Positions 1-9,459 of a stretch of DNA of 64,000 nt are shown here, one piece after another. A program made the translations under genes and the position numbers. How positions within the stretch are numbered: position 1 is the stretch's first letter; every line of letters starts with the position of its first letter. The notes beneath the pieces are model-generated. The model did not search any database, was not told the DNA's origin, and was given only the letters and a program-made list of their open reading frames with translations. The stretch is from Chryseobacterium carnipullorum (GTDB taxonomy: Bacteria; Bacteroidota; Bacteroidia; Flavobacteriales; Weeksellaceae): contig NZ_FRCD01000005.1 of the NCBI RefSeq assembly GCF_900142785.1, positions 178,610 through 242,609 of the forward strand. Direction: 5' to 3'.

Positions 1-129
1 ATGCTCTACCGATTTCAGGATTTTGTTTGATAATAAGAAGTAAAGCTGCAATAAAAGATAGTTTTTCACTAATTTATACCCAATCCGGAAGTGTTCTTTT
101 TTTCATAACTTTACTTTAAATTTCAGCTT

Positions 130-2439
130 TTGGCCAATCTTTATAAAAAAGACGCTCCCTTTCAGGTTCTTATCTCATTCGAAAAATATTTGGATGTGCT
201 GGAACATATCCGTTATAACGATCGTTTGGAATACCGTGCCAACTATGCTGAATCATTGATTGACAGTACCAAAAACTTTCAGGAACTGAAAGACGGCTTT
301 CAGGATGTTTCCCTTCTCGAAAAACATAAAGACCTCATCAGACTGTTGCTTGCCGATCTTTTCCCGACGGGATTGACCAATAATGAGATTAAGGCAGCCA
401 GTATTCCGCTTTCCAATGTCACTTTTAACTATACGGAACGTTTTAAAAATATCCTTAAAGATGCAGGAAAAGATTTTGAAATAGAGCTGAGAAATATCGA
501 TGACGATGAATTTTATGTATTCTGTTGCTGCCTCATCGTACAAACTTATTTCAAAAGAGACATCAAAAGTAGCATGCCTCTTTATTATGATATCCCGAAC
601 AGGCTGGGAATCATGAAACATTATAAGATCACAATCAATTCAGATTTTACGGATCTTTATCCTACTGAAACGGCAAAGATTCCTTCTGATGATGTACTGG
701 ATATGCTGTTGGAAAATCTCGATGATTTCCAGCTTTGGAAAAAATACTTCCCATCGCAATCGTGGGTGCTTAAAGGTTTTGCTATTATTTCTCTGGTAGA
801 CTGTACTTCAGAAGTCGCACTCTCTGACCTGAAGTCGAGTATGATAGAAATCGATCCCGAAGATCTCAGCCCGAATGAAAATCTTGTTGAAATTTTTAAA
901 TCTTATTTTGATGTACCGGAGCTTAATTTCGGACTGATGCTTTTCGATAAAAAAGATCAGAAACTGGGAAGACTTCCGATCTATGAAAATATTTTCACCC
1001 ATCATGTTCTGGATTTCTGGATCAATGCATTTGATGAAGAAACCCGAAAGAGTACATTTACCAATTTAAACCATAATTCCAAACCGATTGTCATCTCGAA
1101 TGTCAACAATCTGGATGAAAGTATCAAAGCTCTTCCTTCCTTCAGTATTTTAAGAGATAATAATATCAACAGCTTCATGGTGATTCCTATCATGAAAGAC
1201 AATGATCTTCTGGCCATCATGGAATTCACCTCTCCACAAGCCAACAGCTTCAACGGATTAAAGCTGAAAAAAATGGAGTTTTTCACCGATATGATTCTTT
1301 TCTCCCTGAACAGATTCAGCTTTGAAAAAAACTACCAGATAGAAGCTATTATCCAGCGCGAATATACCTCCATCCACGACAGTGTGGTGTGGAAGTTCAG
1401 AAACGAAGCCGAGAAATATTTCAATGCTTCACTGGGAAAGAAAATGTATACGCTGAAACAGATCTCTTTTAAAAACCTGACTCCATTGTTTGGGTTCTCC
1501 GATATCCGTTCTTCTTCAGAAAAACGTTTTAATCTGATGCTTGAAGACCTCAACCAGCAAATTGAAACGCTTCAGGATTTATTTACCTTGATCAATTCTG
1601 ACTCAGAAAAATATCTCCTGGCACTGGATGTTTTTGAAAATGAACTGAACAACGAGATCAAAGCTGATACGGAACAGCGTCTCCAAAGACTTTTAAGAGA
1701 GGAAATCCATCCTTATCTGCAGGGAAAACTGGAAATGAAGACGGACAAAAATATCAAGACCAGGATCAAAAATTATTTTGTACAGGTCTTTACACAAACC
1801 GATTTATTTTACGCCAACAGAAAAAGTCTGGATGATTCTATAACACTGGTTAACAGAAAACTGGCCGATATGCTGGATGAAAGTCAGGTTAAAGCACAGC
1901 AGATCTTCCCACATTATTATGAAAGATTTAAATCTGACGGTGTAGAACACAATCTGTACATTGGACACAATATTGCACCGGATCTTAATTATACTTCAAA
2001 AGAAGTCCACAAATTAAGATACTGGCAGCTTAAGACGATGTGCAATATGGAACGTGAATTTCAAAACTTTAAAAGAGATCTTCCCATCCAGTTAGATATT
2101 GCTTCACTGATCTTTGTTTATAATGAAAAAATAGACATCCGCTTCAGAATGGATGAAAAGCGCTTCGATGTAGACGGTGCCTATAATTCCTATTACGAAA
2201 TTATAAAAAAACGTCTGGATAAAGCCCATGTTAAAGACTCTTCAGAAAGAATCACCTGTCCCGGAAAGATCACCATTGTTTATTTCGGTATGGAAAATCA
2301 GAGAGAATATCTGGAATATATCAACAAGCTCCAGAAAAAAGGAATTTTGCAGAATGATGTGGAATTTTTAAAAGTTGAAGATCTACAGGGAATTACCGGA
2401 CTATTAGCATTGAGGATTTCATTAGCTGATGAATCATAA
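130..2439 (+). CDS. GAF-domain-like conserved protein
   Basis: A 769-residue soluble protein without a signal peptide or membrane segments. The part at about residues 300-430 alternates strands and helices in the manner of a GAF sensor domain, and the C-terminal half is rich in charged helices. It resembles large GAF-annotated proteins common in Flavobacteriia whose role is unknown. The start is a TTG codon: an in-frame stop lies at 106-108, no ATG occurs between it and the conserved-looking beginning MANLYKKDAPF, so TTG is the only sensible start. No partner gene is adjacent on the same strand. The ligand, if any, cannot be read from the sequence. Confidence 0.75.
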   Translation: MANLYKKDAPFQVLISFEKYLDVLEHIRYNDRLEYRANYAESLIDSTKNFQELKDGFQDVSLLEKHKDLIRLLLADLFPTGLTNNEIKAASIPLSNVTFNYTERFKNILKDAGKDFEIELRNIDDDEFYVFCCCLIVQTYFKRDIKSSMPLYYDIPNRLGIMKHYKITINSDFTDLYPTETAKIPSDDVLDMLLENLDDFQLWKKYFPSQSWVLKGFAIISLVDCTSEVALSDLKSSMIEIDPEDLSPNENLVEIFKSYFDVPELNFGLMLFDKKDQKLGRLPIYENIFTHHVLDFWINAFDEETRKSTFTNLNHNSKPIVISNVNNLDESIKALPSFSILRDNNINSFMVIPIMKDNDLLAIMEFTSPQANSFNGLKLKKMEFFTDMILFSLNRFSFEKNYQIEAIIQREYTSIHDSVVWKFRNEAEKYFNASLGKKMYTLKQISFKNLTPLFGFSDIRSSSEKRFNLMLEDLNQQIETLQDLFTLINSDSEKYLLALDVFENELNNEIKADTEQRLQRLLREEIHPYLQGKLEMKTDKNIKTRIKNYFVQVFTQTDLFYANRKSLDDSITLVNRKLADMLDESQVKAQQIFPHYYERFKSDGVEHNLYIGHNIAPDLNYTSKEVHKLRYWQLKTMCNMEREFQNFKRDLPIQLDIASLIFVYNEKIDIRFRMDEKRFDVDGAYNSYYEIIKKRLDKAHVKDSSERITCPGKITIVYFGMENQREYLEYINKLQKKGILQNDVEFLKVEDLQGITGLLALRISLADES

Positions 2440-2563
2440 GCCCGAAAGAAACACCAAATCAAAAGAAGAAATTCTTAGAGCACATTAGAGATTATTATTG
2501 CTTATATTTTTTTAGTATTGTGAATTTTCATAATGTCATCTTTTCAACAAAAATAAAAAACCA

Positions 2564-3487
2564 TCAATCGATACAGTAAGAATCCGGCTTTTTAAGCTCA
2601 TCCTGTGGTATTCCCGCCTGTTCAAAAATAGAATATTCAATGGTTCTGCATATACTGTTCAGCGCCAGATCATTTTCCTCTTCTCCAAACGGTTCTCCTA
2701 TTTCCTGAATAATGGCATCCAGTGCAATGAAGGTATAACTGATGAGAAGAACAATCAAAGGCATCATCCACCCCAGTGAATCCACCAATCCAAAAGGCAG
2801 CCAGAAGCAGTACAGATACACCGTCCGGTGAAGCAAAACGCTGTAAGCAAATGGCAGTGGTGTATTATGGATTCTTTCACACCCTCCCAAAATATTGGAA
2901 AACTGGTTCAGCTGATGATCCATAGAAGTCATTACGATGGTGTCGATATTTCCTTTTCGCTGTTGCTCATTCAGCCAGTCTGCAATAAACCCCAGAATAA
3001 TGCTCGGAATAAATTTTTTGTCCTTCAGCTGTTCTGCATGCTCCGGAGAAAGAAGCCTGGTTAAATGCTCGGTCCCCGATTTGTCTCTTAGCTGGTAATT
3101 CAGAGACCAGCCGAATGCCGATATCAATTTAATCATCTTTTCCTTTTCCTCTTTTGATCCTGTTGATGGATCATTGACCAGGGAAAGAATCTGTCTTGTC
3201 AGCGATCTGGTTTCAATCACCAGTGATCCCCAGAGTTTACGGCCTTCCCAGAAACGGTCATAACTTGCGGAATTACAGAACCCCATGAAAATAGCCAGCG
3301 CGAGACCCAGCAAAGTAAAAATGGTAGGATTAAGATGTACTTTATAATCAAAGATCTTTCCTTTAAAAAAATAGATGGAGAGTGAAAATAACAAAATAAC
3401 ACTCAGCTGGACTATAATTTTCTTCAGTACGGAACCTCTCCATATAAACAACATTTTCAGCCAATTGGTCCGCTGTCTGACAATCAT
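2564..3487 (-). CDS. bestrophin family anion channel
   Basis: A 307-residue inner-membrane protein of the bestrophin/UPF0187 (YneE) family, whose characterised members are pentameric anion or cation channels. The N-terminus carries a basic start followed by hydrophobic segments at about 19-41 and 54-70. The family-typical stretch with NSASYDRFWEGRKLWG follows at about residues 72-87, and two further hydrophobic segments lie at about 213-255. Length and layout match the family. It lies 16 bp downstream of the HD-PycTM gene on the same strand, so the two are probably co-transcribed. Ion selectivity cannot be told from the sequence. Confidence 0.88.
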   Translation of the reverse strand: MIVRQRTNWLKMLFIWRGSVLKKIIVQLSVILLFSLSIYFFKGKIFDYKVHLNPTIFTLLGLALAIFMGFCNSASYDRFWEGRKLWGSLVIETRSLTRQILSLVNDPSTGSKEEKEKMIKLISAFGWSLNYQLRDKSGTEHLTRLLSPEHAEQLKDKKFIPSIILGFIADWLNEQQRKGNIDTIVMTSMDHQLNQFSNILGGCERIHNTPLPFAYSVLLHRTVYLYCFWLPFGLVDSLGWMMPLIVLLISYTFIALDAIIQEIGEPFGEEENDLALNSICRTIEYSIFEQAGIPQDELKKPDSYCID

Positions 3488-3503
3488 CTGTATTTTTTTT
3501 TAA

Positions 3504-4685
3504 TTAAAGAGTAAGAAAAGCATAGGCAAAAGAAAGCACGGAAATAATGATTCCGGCCATAAAAATCTTATACGTAATTGATAAAAGCTTGTATTTTCTG
3601 TCAAGAACTTTTCCCAGAAAATAAAGATCCTTTACCATAGAATCGTAAATGTAATCCCTGTCCTTGATAAGATCTTTCATCGCCGTGTGATAGTCATTGA
3701 ATATCATTTGGTGAAAATTTCCGAAGAACAGAAGATTTACTTTCCGGTCTGTAACGTCCTGAGCTGTAAAATTAGTTTTAGTTACATTCGGTTTTGTAGA
3801 CAGTATGGCAAATATAATCGTCAAAACACTTGAAAGCAGCAACACAAAACTTGGAATGATCAGGTGGGCATTCTTAGGAGTATCCAGTTTAGGAACCAGT
3901 ACAGAAAGACAAACTGAAATAATAATGGCATTAACGGAAAGAAGAATATTCGCTTTGCTGTCTGCAATATCACTCAGTCTCGTATGATTATTCAGAGTAA
4001 CTCTGAACAGGGTATCAACGCTACGGTCAGATTTTGCTTCTTTAGGTTCTTTCTTATTATCGGACGATTCTTTTTTATCTTCTTTTTTATCCTCCTCTTT
4101 TTCCAGCTTCTTTTCTATCTTTTTGATATTTTTCTTTTTTAACGGCTCCCAGTTCTCCTTTGCATAGTCGGTGTAATAATGGTGCCTGTTTTTAAGCATA
4201 TCAAGGTTTCCGGCATTCCATTCTTCATTGGAGAAGCATCTTACGTTGGTAAGCTCCCATTCTTTTCTCAGGGCATCGGAGATATCATTATAATCGTGGC
4301 TCGCGAAGTGACTGCAATCTGCATCTTTCACAATCTTCTCGAGAAGGTTCTGTGGTTCGTAGGTGATTTTTGTCGCCAGAATCAATCGCGAAACATCTTC
4401 GATATAGCTTTCGGGATAATTTTCCTGTTTCAGAAAATCGGCAAGAATGGTCACCCCTTTTTCTTCATGGTTCTGGGCACATTCTACATATCCGGTATCA
4501 TGAAACCACAGCGCCAGGAGAACTTTTTCCTGATCTTCTTCGGATACAGAAGTATTTCGCATGATCTCCTCAGCCTTATTGACAGTATAGGTCGTATGAA
4601 TAAAATTATGGTAAAAGTATACAGAAGATAACTTATCTTTGAATAAGATTTCGACATAATCTTTAGCTTTGTGTAAAATGCTCAT
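3504..4685 (-). CDS. HD phosphohydrolase fused to Pycsar-effector-like (DUF5706) membrane domain
   Basis: A 393-residue two-part protein. Residues 1-175 form an HD-type metal-dependent phosphohydrolase with candidate metal ligands H30, H62-D63, H73 and D121 all present. Residues 182-220 are a highly charged Lys/Glu/Asp linker. Residues 224-393 match the DUF5706/PycTM module: a conserved stretch with NNHTRLSDIADSKANILLS at 232-250, then membrane segments at about 248-266, 276-295 and 373-392. PycTM proteins are the membrane-damaging effectors of Pycsar anti-phage systems, activated by cCMP or cUMP. No pyrimidine cyclase gene is present in the window, so a defence role is inference. A bestrophin channel gene follows 16 bp downstream. 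Confidence 0.82.
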   Translation of the reverse strand: MSILHKAKDYVEILFKDKLSSVYFYHNFIHTTYTVNKAEEIMRNTSVSEEDQEKVLLALWFHDTGYVECAQNHEEKGVTILADFLKQENYPESYIEDVSRLILATKITYEPQNLLEKIVKDADCSHFASHDYNDISDALRKEWELTNVRCFSNEEWNAGNLDMLKNRHHYYTDYAKENWEPLKKKNIKKIEKKLEKEEDKKEDKKESSDNKKEPKEAKSDRSVDTLFRVTLNNHTRLSDIADSKANILLSVNAIIISVCLSVLVPKLDTPKNAHLIIPSFVLLLSSVLTIIFAILSTKPNVTKTNFTAQDVTDRKVNLLFFGNFHQMIFNDYHTAMKDLIKDRDYIYDSMVKDLYFLGKVLDRKYKLLSITYKIFMAGIIISVLSFAYAFLTL

Positions 4686-4704
4686 TCCTGATTTTTTGTT
4701 AATG

Positions 4705-4712
4705 TAAATTTA
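4705..4712. promoter_or_regulatory. palindromic -7-like element in a divergent gap
   Basis: TAAATTTA is its own reverse complement and sits in the 26-bp gap between two divergent genes, touching the ATG at 4712. It differs from the Bacteroidota -7 element TAnnTTTG by one base in each direction. If it worked on the plus strand the transcript would be close to leaderless. This is a weak, motif-only assignment. Confidence 0.25.
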
Positions 4713-7700
4713 TGAATTTATCCTTTAAAACTCATTTAAAAAATACTTCTATTGCTTTTAGAGCAGTATTGTCTGCAGGAGTTCTTTATTCCTGCGCAAC
4801 ATATAACGTAAAAAAGGGTAAAAACTTATTTGAAGTGGAAAATTCTGATATAAAATCTGAAAATGATTTTAAAATTTTCCTGATCGGGGATGCCGGAAAT
4901 GCGAACGAACCTCAGGCGCAGCACACCTTAAATTTACTCAAAAACAAACTGGATTCCGCAGACAGCAAATCTATGCTGATCTTCCTGGGCGATAATATCT
5001 ATCCCAACGGTTTACCTAAAGAATCAGATAAAGATTACGCATCAGCGAAACAGAAGCTGGAGAATCAATTGTCCATCACCAAAAATTTCAAAGGAAAAAC
5101 ATTAGTCATTCCAGGGAATCATGACTGGAATAATGACCTGGAAGGATTAAAAGCACAGGAAGATCTTGTCAGGAATTATTTCAATGATAAAAAATCTTTC
5201 CTGCCTAAAAACTCATGTGGTATTGATGATATTAATCTGTCTAAAGACATCAAACTTATTGTCATTGACACCGAATGGGCTCTTGTAAATTGGGATCAGT
5301 ATCCTGGCGTGAACAAAAACTGTCCGATCAAGACCCGCGAAGATTTCTTCACAGAATTTAAAGATCTCGTGACTAAAAATCAGGATAAAAGAATCATTGT
5401 TGCTTTGCACCACCCCATTATCAGTAGCGGAACTCATGCAGGCTTCAATTCTGCAAAATCACATCTTTATCCGTTGAAAAGCAAGGTTCCCGTTCCGGTG
5501 GTTGCCAGTGTCATCAATGTTCTGAGAAGTTCTTCCGGAGCAAGTCTTGAAGACATTAATAATCAACATTACGCAGACCTGGCCAACAGGTTGAAAAGCA
5601 TCGTTCAGGATAAAGAAAATATTATTTTTGTTTCAGGACATGATCACAATCTACAGTATCATGAAGAAAGAAACATCAGACAGATTATCAGCGGTGCAGG
5701 TTCTAAAACAGACCCTTCCACCATTGCTGAAAAGACCGATTTCTCTTACGGAGGCAGTGGTTTTGCCGTTCTGAATATCAGAAAAGACCAGAGCACCGAC
5801 GTTGAATACTTCTCTACAAAAGATAACCAGCTTAAAAAACTTACGCATATTTCGGTGATTTCAAAACCGGATGTATTTGTCAATAATTACCCAAAGTCCT
5901 TTCCCGCCACCGTTCAATCCAGCGTTTATCCTGTAGAACTTACCCAAAAAGGCAAAGTCTACCGTTGGCTTTGGGGAGAACACTACAGAAAATATTATGG
6001 AATCCCGGTTGATGCTCCTACCGCTGATCTGGCTTCATTGAATGGCGGGTTTAAACCTTTCAGAGAAGGCGGAGGAAACCAATCCAACAGTTTAAGACTA
6101 AAAGCAGCAGACGGCCAGGAATTTGTCATGCGTGGCGTGAAGAAGAGCGCGGTACGTTTCCTTAATAATATGGCGTTCAAAAAAAGCACTTTCGGAAATG
6201 AACTGAACAATACATTCCCTGAAAAGTTCCTGCTTGATTTTTATACGACCAATCATCCGTTTACTCCTTTTTCAGTAGGAAATATGGCAGATAAGCTGAA
6301 TATCTTCCACAGCAATCCGAAATTATATTATATTCCGAAGCAATATGCTTTGGGAGAGTACAACAAAAATTACGGTGACGAAATGTATATGATCGAAGAA
6401 CGTTTTTCTTCCGATCCTAAAACACTCGCTTCACTTGACAATGCCAAAGACATCCTTTCCACAGATGATGTTCTGAAAAATTTCACCAAAAATTACAAAT
6501 ATTCTGTAGACCGGGAATCCTATATCCGGGCAAGAATCTTTGATATGCTGATTGGTGACTGGGACAGACATTCCGACCAGTGGAAATGGGCAGAATATCA
6601 GGACGGTGATAAAGTCATTTATAAACCGATCCCGAAAGACAGAGATCAGGCGTTCAGTAAATATGATGGGGCTGCTTTTAAAATTATTATGAATGTTCCG
6701 GCCATCCGCCACATGAAAACTTTTAAGGAAGAGATCAAAAACGTAAAGTGGATGAATATGGAACCGTATCCATTGGATCTTATCTTTTTAAAAGGAGCAA
6801 CTCCGGAGGAATGGGCTGCGCAGGCCAGATATATTCAGGAACATCTTACGGATGCAGATATTGATGAAGCATTTACCAATCTTCCAAAAGAAGTAAAAGA
6901 TGAAACGATCGCTGATATCCAGAGAAAACTAAAAATCAGAAAAACAAAACTTCAGGACTATGCAGCACAGTATTATGATGTACTGCAGAAAAAAGTTCCT
7001 CTGGCAGGAACTGTAAATCCAGATAAATTCGTGATTACCAAAGACGGACATTCCGTTAATGTAAAACAATATAAACTGGATAAGAACAAAGAAAATCCTG
7101 AATTGGTTTTCGAAAAGACCTACGAAGATTCAAAAACGAAAGAGCTCTGGATCTACGGTCTTGAAGATCACGATATGTATGAAGTTTCGGGTGAAGGAAG
7201 ACCGAAAATGAACATCAGGCTCATTGGAGGATATAATCATGATGTTTATAATATCGCTGATGGAAAAAGCGTAAAAATTTATGATTTTAAATCTCAGAAA
7301 AATACTTACAATGGTTCTGCCACGAAAAATATTTCTGATGATTATGATGTCAATACCTACAATTATAAGCATCCGAAGTATAATTTCTTTGCCGGTTATC
7401 CGAATGCAGATTACAATCCGGATGATGGGGTAATCTTAGGGGTTCTGGCTAATTACACAGTGAATAATTTCATCCGTGATCCTTATACTCAGAAACATAG
7501 TCTTAAGGCTAATTTTTATACGGCTACTGGAGGATTCAATGTGGCCTATAAAGGAATTTTCAAAAAAGCAATATCGGGATGGGATTTCAATCTTGATGCC
7601 GCTTTTACTACGCCAAGATTTGCCGAAAATTTCTTCGGATTATCCAACGAAAGTTTATATGATAAAGAAAATACAGAAAGAGAATACAACAGAGCAAGAA

Positions 7701-8425
7701 TCTCCAAGTTTAATTTTGCACCTTCTATTTCTAAAAAAAGCTGGATGAACCTTCAGCATCAGTTCCAGCTTACGTTTGAGGATAATAAGGTTCAGCGTAA
7801 TGATGACCGTTTTGTAGACCAGTCGCCGGATGTGAGACCTGAGGTTTTCAAAAGCCAGCAGTTTGCAGGAGCCAATTATACTTTCAGCTTCAAAAACTTA
7901 GATAATAAGGCTTTCCCTACCTTAGGTCTGGAACTCCTTGTAAAAGCAGACTGGAAAACGAATCTTGCCAATACCGAAAGAAATTATTTTACCCTGAACG
8001 GAACGCTGGGTATAGATCACAGAATTGACAAAAGAGGCAATTTTGTTTTTGCCAATTCCAGTCATGCGATGTGGATCAGCAATAACAATTTTGAATTTTA
8101 CCAGGCAGCAAGTATTGGTGGAAATAATGGAATGAGGGCTTTCAGAAATGAAAGGTTTTCAGGGAAATCTTATTTCACCAACAATTCTGAGATCCGATGG
8201 GATTTCGGAAGGGTAAAAAACAATATCATTCCTGCCAATATGGGGGTTTTGATAGGCTATGATCTGGGTCGCGTATGGAATGACAATGAAGATTCCCAAA
8301 AGTGGCATCAATCTGTAGGAGCAGGCTTCTGGATGAGCGTCGTCGATATGTTCTCTGCCAGGCTGAATTACTTCTATGGTTCAGATGGAGGCAGAATTTC
8401 TGCAGGCGTTGGGATGACTTTCTAA
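4712..8425 (+). CDS. metallophosphoesterase / kinase-like / outer-membrane beta-barrel fusion lipoprotein
   Basis: A 1237-residue envelope protein. The N-terminus ends in a lipobox-like LYSC with Cys28. Residues about 50-350 are a calcineurin-type metallophosphoesterase with the ordered motifs GDAGN, GDNIYP, GNHDW, LHHP and GHDHN. The middle part (about 410-800) contains LIGDWDRHSDQW (G615, D616, D618, R619, H620) followed by PKDRDQAF (D643, D645). That spacing recalls the catalytic loop and metal-binding segment of CotH, FAM20 and HipA type kinases. The last 300 residues are amphipathic beta-strands ending in Phe, as in surface-antigen (BamA/TamA-like) barrels. Substrate is unknown. The kinase-like reading is my inference; phosphoesterase and barrel are firmer. 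Confidence 0.8.
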   Translation: MNLSFKTHLKNTSIAFRAVLSAGVLYSCATYNVKKGKNLFEVENSDIKSENDFKIFLIGDAGNANEPQAQHTLNLLKNKLDSADSKSMLIFLGDNIYPNGLPKESDKDYASAKQKLENQLSITKNFKGKTLVIPGNHDWNNDLEGLKAQEDLVRNYFNDKKSFLPKNSCGIDDINLSKDIKLIVIDTEWALVNWDQYPGVNKNCPIKTREDFFTEFKDLVTKNQDKRIIVALHHPIISSGTHAGFNSAKSHLYPLKSKVPVPVVASVINVLRSSSGASLEDINNQHYADLANRLKSIVQDKENIIFVSGHDHNLQYHEERNIRQIISGAGSKTDPSTIAEKTDFSYGGSGFAVLNIRKDQSTDVEYFSTKDNQLKKLTHISVISKPDVFVNNYPKSFPATVQSSVYPVELTQKGKVYRWLWGEHYRKYYGIPVDAPTADLASLNGGFKPFREGGGNQSNSLRLKAADGQEFVMRGVKKSAVRFLNNMAFKKSTFGNELNNTFPEKFLLDFYTTNHPFTPFSVGNMADKLNIFHSNPKLYYIPKQYALGEYNKNYGDEMYMIEERFSSDPKTLASLDNAKDILSTDDVLKNFTKNYKYSVDRESYIRARIFDMLIGDWDRHSDQWKWAEYQDGDKVIYKPIPKDRDQAFSKYDGAAFKIIMNVPAIRHMKTFKEEIKNVKWMNMEPYPLDLIFLKGATPEEWAAQARYIQEHLTDADIDEAFTNLPKEVKDETIADIQRKLKIRKTKLQDYAAQYYDVLQKKVPLAGTVNPDKFVITKDGHSVNVKQYKLDKNKENPELVFEKTYEDSKTKELWIYGLEDHDMYEVSGEGRPKMNIRLIGGYNHDVYNIADGKSVKIYDFKSQKNTYNGSATKNISDDYDVNTYNYKHPKYNFFAGYPNADYNPDDGVILGVLANYTVNNFIRDPYTQKHSLKANFYTATGGFNVAYKGIFKKAISGWDFNLDAAFTTPRFAENFFGLSNESLYDKENTEREYNRARISKFNFAPSISKKSWMNLQHQFQLTFEDNKVQRNDDRFVDQSPDVRPEVFKSQQFAGANYTFSFKNLDNKAFPTLGLELLVKADWKTNLANTERNYFTLNGTLGIDHRIDKRGNFVFANSSHAMWISNNNFEFYQAASIGGNNGMRAFRNERFSGKSYFTNNSEIRWDFGRVKNNIIPANMGVLIGYDLGRVWNDNEDSQKWHQSVGAGFWMSVVDMFSARLNYFYGSDGGRISAGVGMTF

Positions 8426-8710
8426 ATTGATCTGTTTTATCGTTTATACTTTAAATTTTACACGTAACTGTGGAGAAAGATTCACCCTATACATTAAATA
8501 TCAATATAAAAGAAATTTAAAAATTCATACATTTCATTCGTAAATCACTACAAATAAAGCAAATACGATTTATAAAACGAACTCATATTTTCCACAACTT
8601 TCAATAAACACATCCATAGAACTATATGTTTGTACATCTTTTAAAAATTCAATGTTTTAAAAAGAATATATATTTGTTTTAAATTATTTCAACAAAAACA
8701 AAACTATAGG
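8426..8710. other. AT-rich intergenic region
   Basis: A 285-bp gap between two plus-strand genes. It is very AT-rich and holds no recognisable RNA gene or repeat. The only element seen is the -7-like box listed separately near its right end. No clear hairpin terminator follows the upstream stop codon. Confidence 0.5.
8669..8676 (+). promoter_or_regulatory. -7 element (TATATTTG)
   Basis: The box matches TAnnTTTG and lies 34 bp upstream of the ATG at 8711. No good TTG -33 partner was seen about 20 bp upstream. Assignment rests on the motif alone. Confidence 0.45.
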
Positions 8711-9430
8711 ATGAAAAAAACGCTATTATACATGGCATTATTTGTCATGTCTTCACATGCGCACGCACAGGTGGGTATAGAGACTCCAACTCCACAAAAC
8801 ACATTACATGTCAACGGAAGCCTTCAGGTCGTTAAAGACCTTAATGTAGGCGGAAATGCCAAAACCAAAGGAAATTCGGGAAACCGGGGTGAGGTTTTGA
8901 TGTCCAACGGAGCCGGAGCTGCTCCTACATGGGGAACTATTGAATCTCAGAATTTTTTAAAAGTAGTATTTGTAGGCAATAAAACCGATACAAATCCAAG
9001 TTCAGGAAGTTATACCGGTACAGGAAGCAATCCGGTAAGCACTCATGACAGCTACGCGAAGAGCTATGTTTATAATGTAAGCAACAAAATAGACAATACG
9101 TATCTGCAGTATAATACCAGCACGGGATTATTCACCGTGGTTAAACCAGGATATTACAACATTGTTCCCTATATTACGTATGATCTTAGCCTGAATGGTG
9201 ATGGATATACAGCAGGAACAGCAAAGTCGTCTATTCAGAAGGTTTCTCCTGCAACGGAAACACTGGCCTCCATTTCTACAGGGCATGGCGAACGAACCCT
9301 GGCTGTGAACCACAACCTGTCTTCTATTACGTATTTTAATAAGGATGATACCTTCAGGATACGATGTGTTTATACCCAAAGTTTCAGATTATCTGCTGGA
9401 AACATTCACATTTCTTATCTTACTCCGTAA
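8711..9430 (+). CDS. secreted C1q/TNF-like hypothetical protein
   Basis: A 239-residue protein with a clear Sec signal peptide (about residues 1-19, cleavage after HAHA). The next segment, with PTPQNTLHVNGSLQVVKDL, resembles the N-terminal part of Bacteroidota tail-fibre or adhesin-like secreted proteins. The C-terminal 130 residues are beta-rich with the feel of a C1q/TNF jelly-roll. No T9SS sorting domain is present. It stands alone between long gaps. The function is unknown, and the fold reading is by pattern only. Confidence 0.7.
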   Translation: MKKTLLYMALFVMSSHAHAQVGIETPTPQNTLHVNGSLQVVKDLNVGGNAKTKGNSGNRGEVLMSNGAGAAPTWGTIESQNFLKVVFVGNKTDTNPSSGSYTGTGSNPVSTHDSYAKSYVYNVSNKIDNTYLQYNTSTGLFTVVKPGYYNIVPYITYDLSLNGDGYTAGTAKSSIQKVSPATETLASISTGHGERTLAVNHNLSSITYFNKDDTFRIRCVYTQSFRLSAGNIHISYLTP

Positions 9431-9459
9431 AGATATTTTTGAGTTTAACCCTTTTGCTA

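Noticed and set aside
1..129. Short frame beginning ATG at position 1
   Set aside because: It ends after nine codons and has no supporting features; the stretch is treated as non-coding or the end of an unseen region.
253..621. 122-residue minus-strand frame inside the first gene
   Set aside because: Lies wholly within a conserved plus-strand gene and has no protein-like composition.
3504..4685. Complete Pycsar defence system
   Set aside because: The effector-like domain is present but no uridylate or cytidylate cyclase gene occurs in the window, so only a fusion protein is reported.
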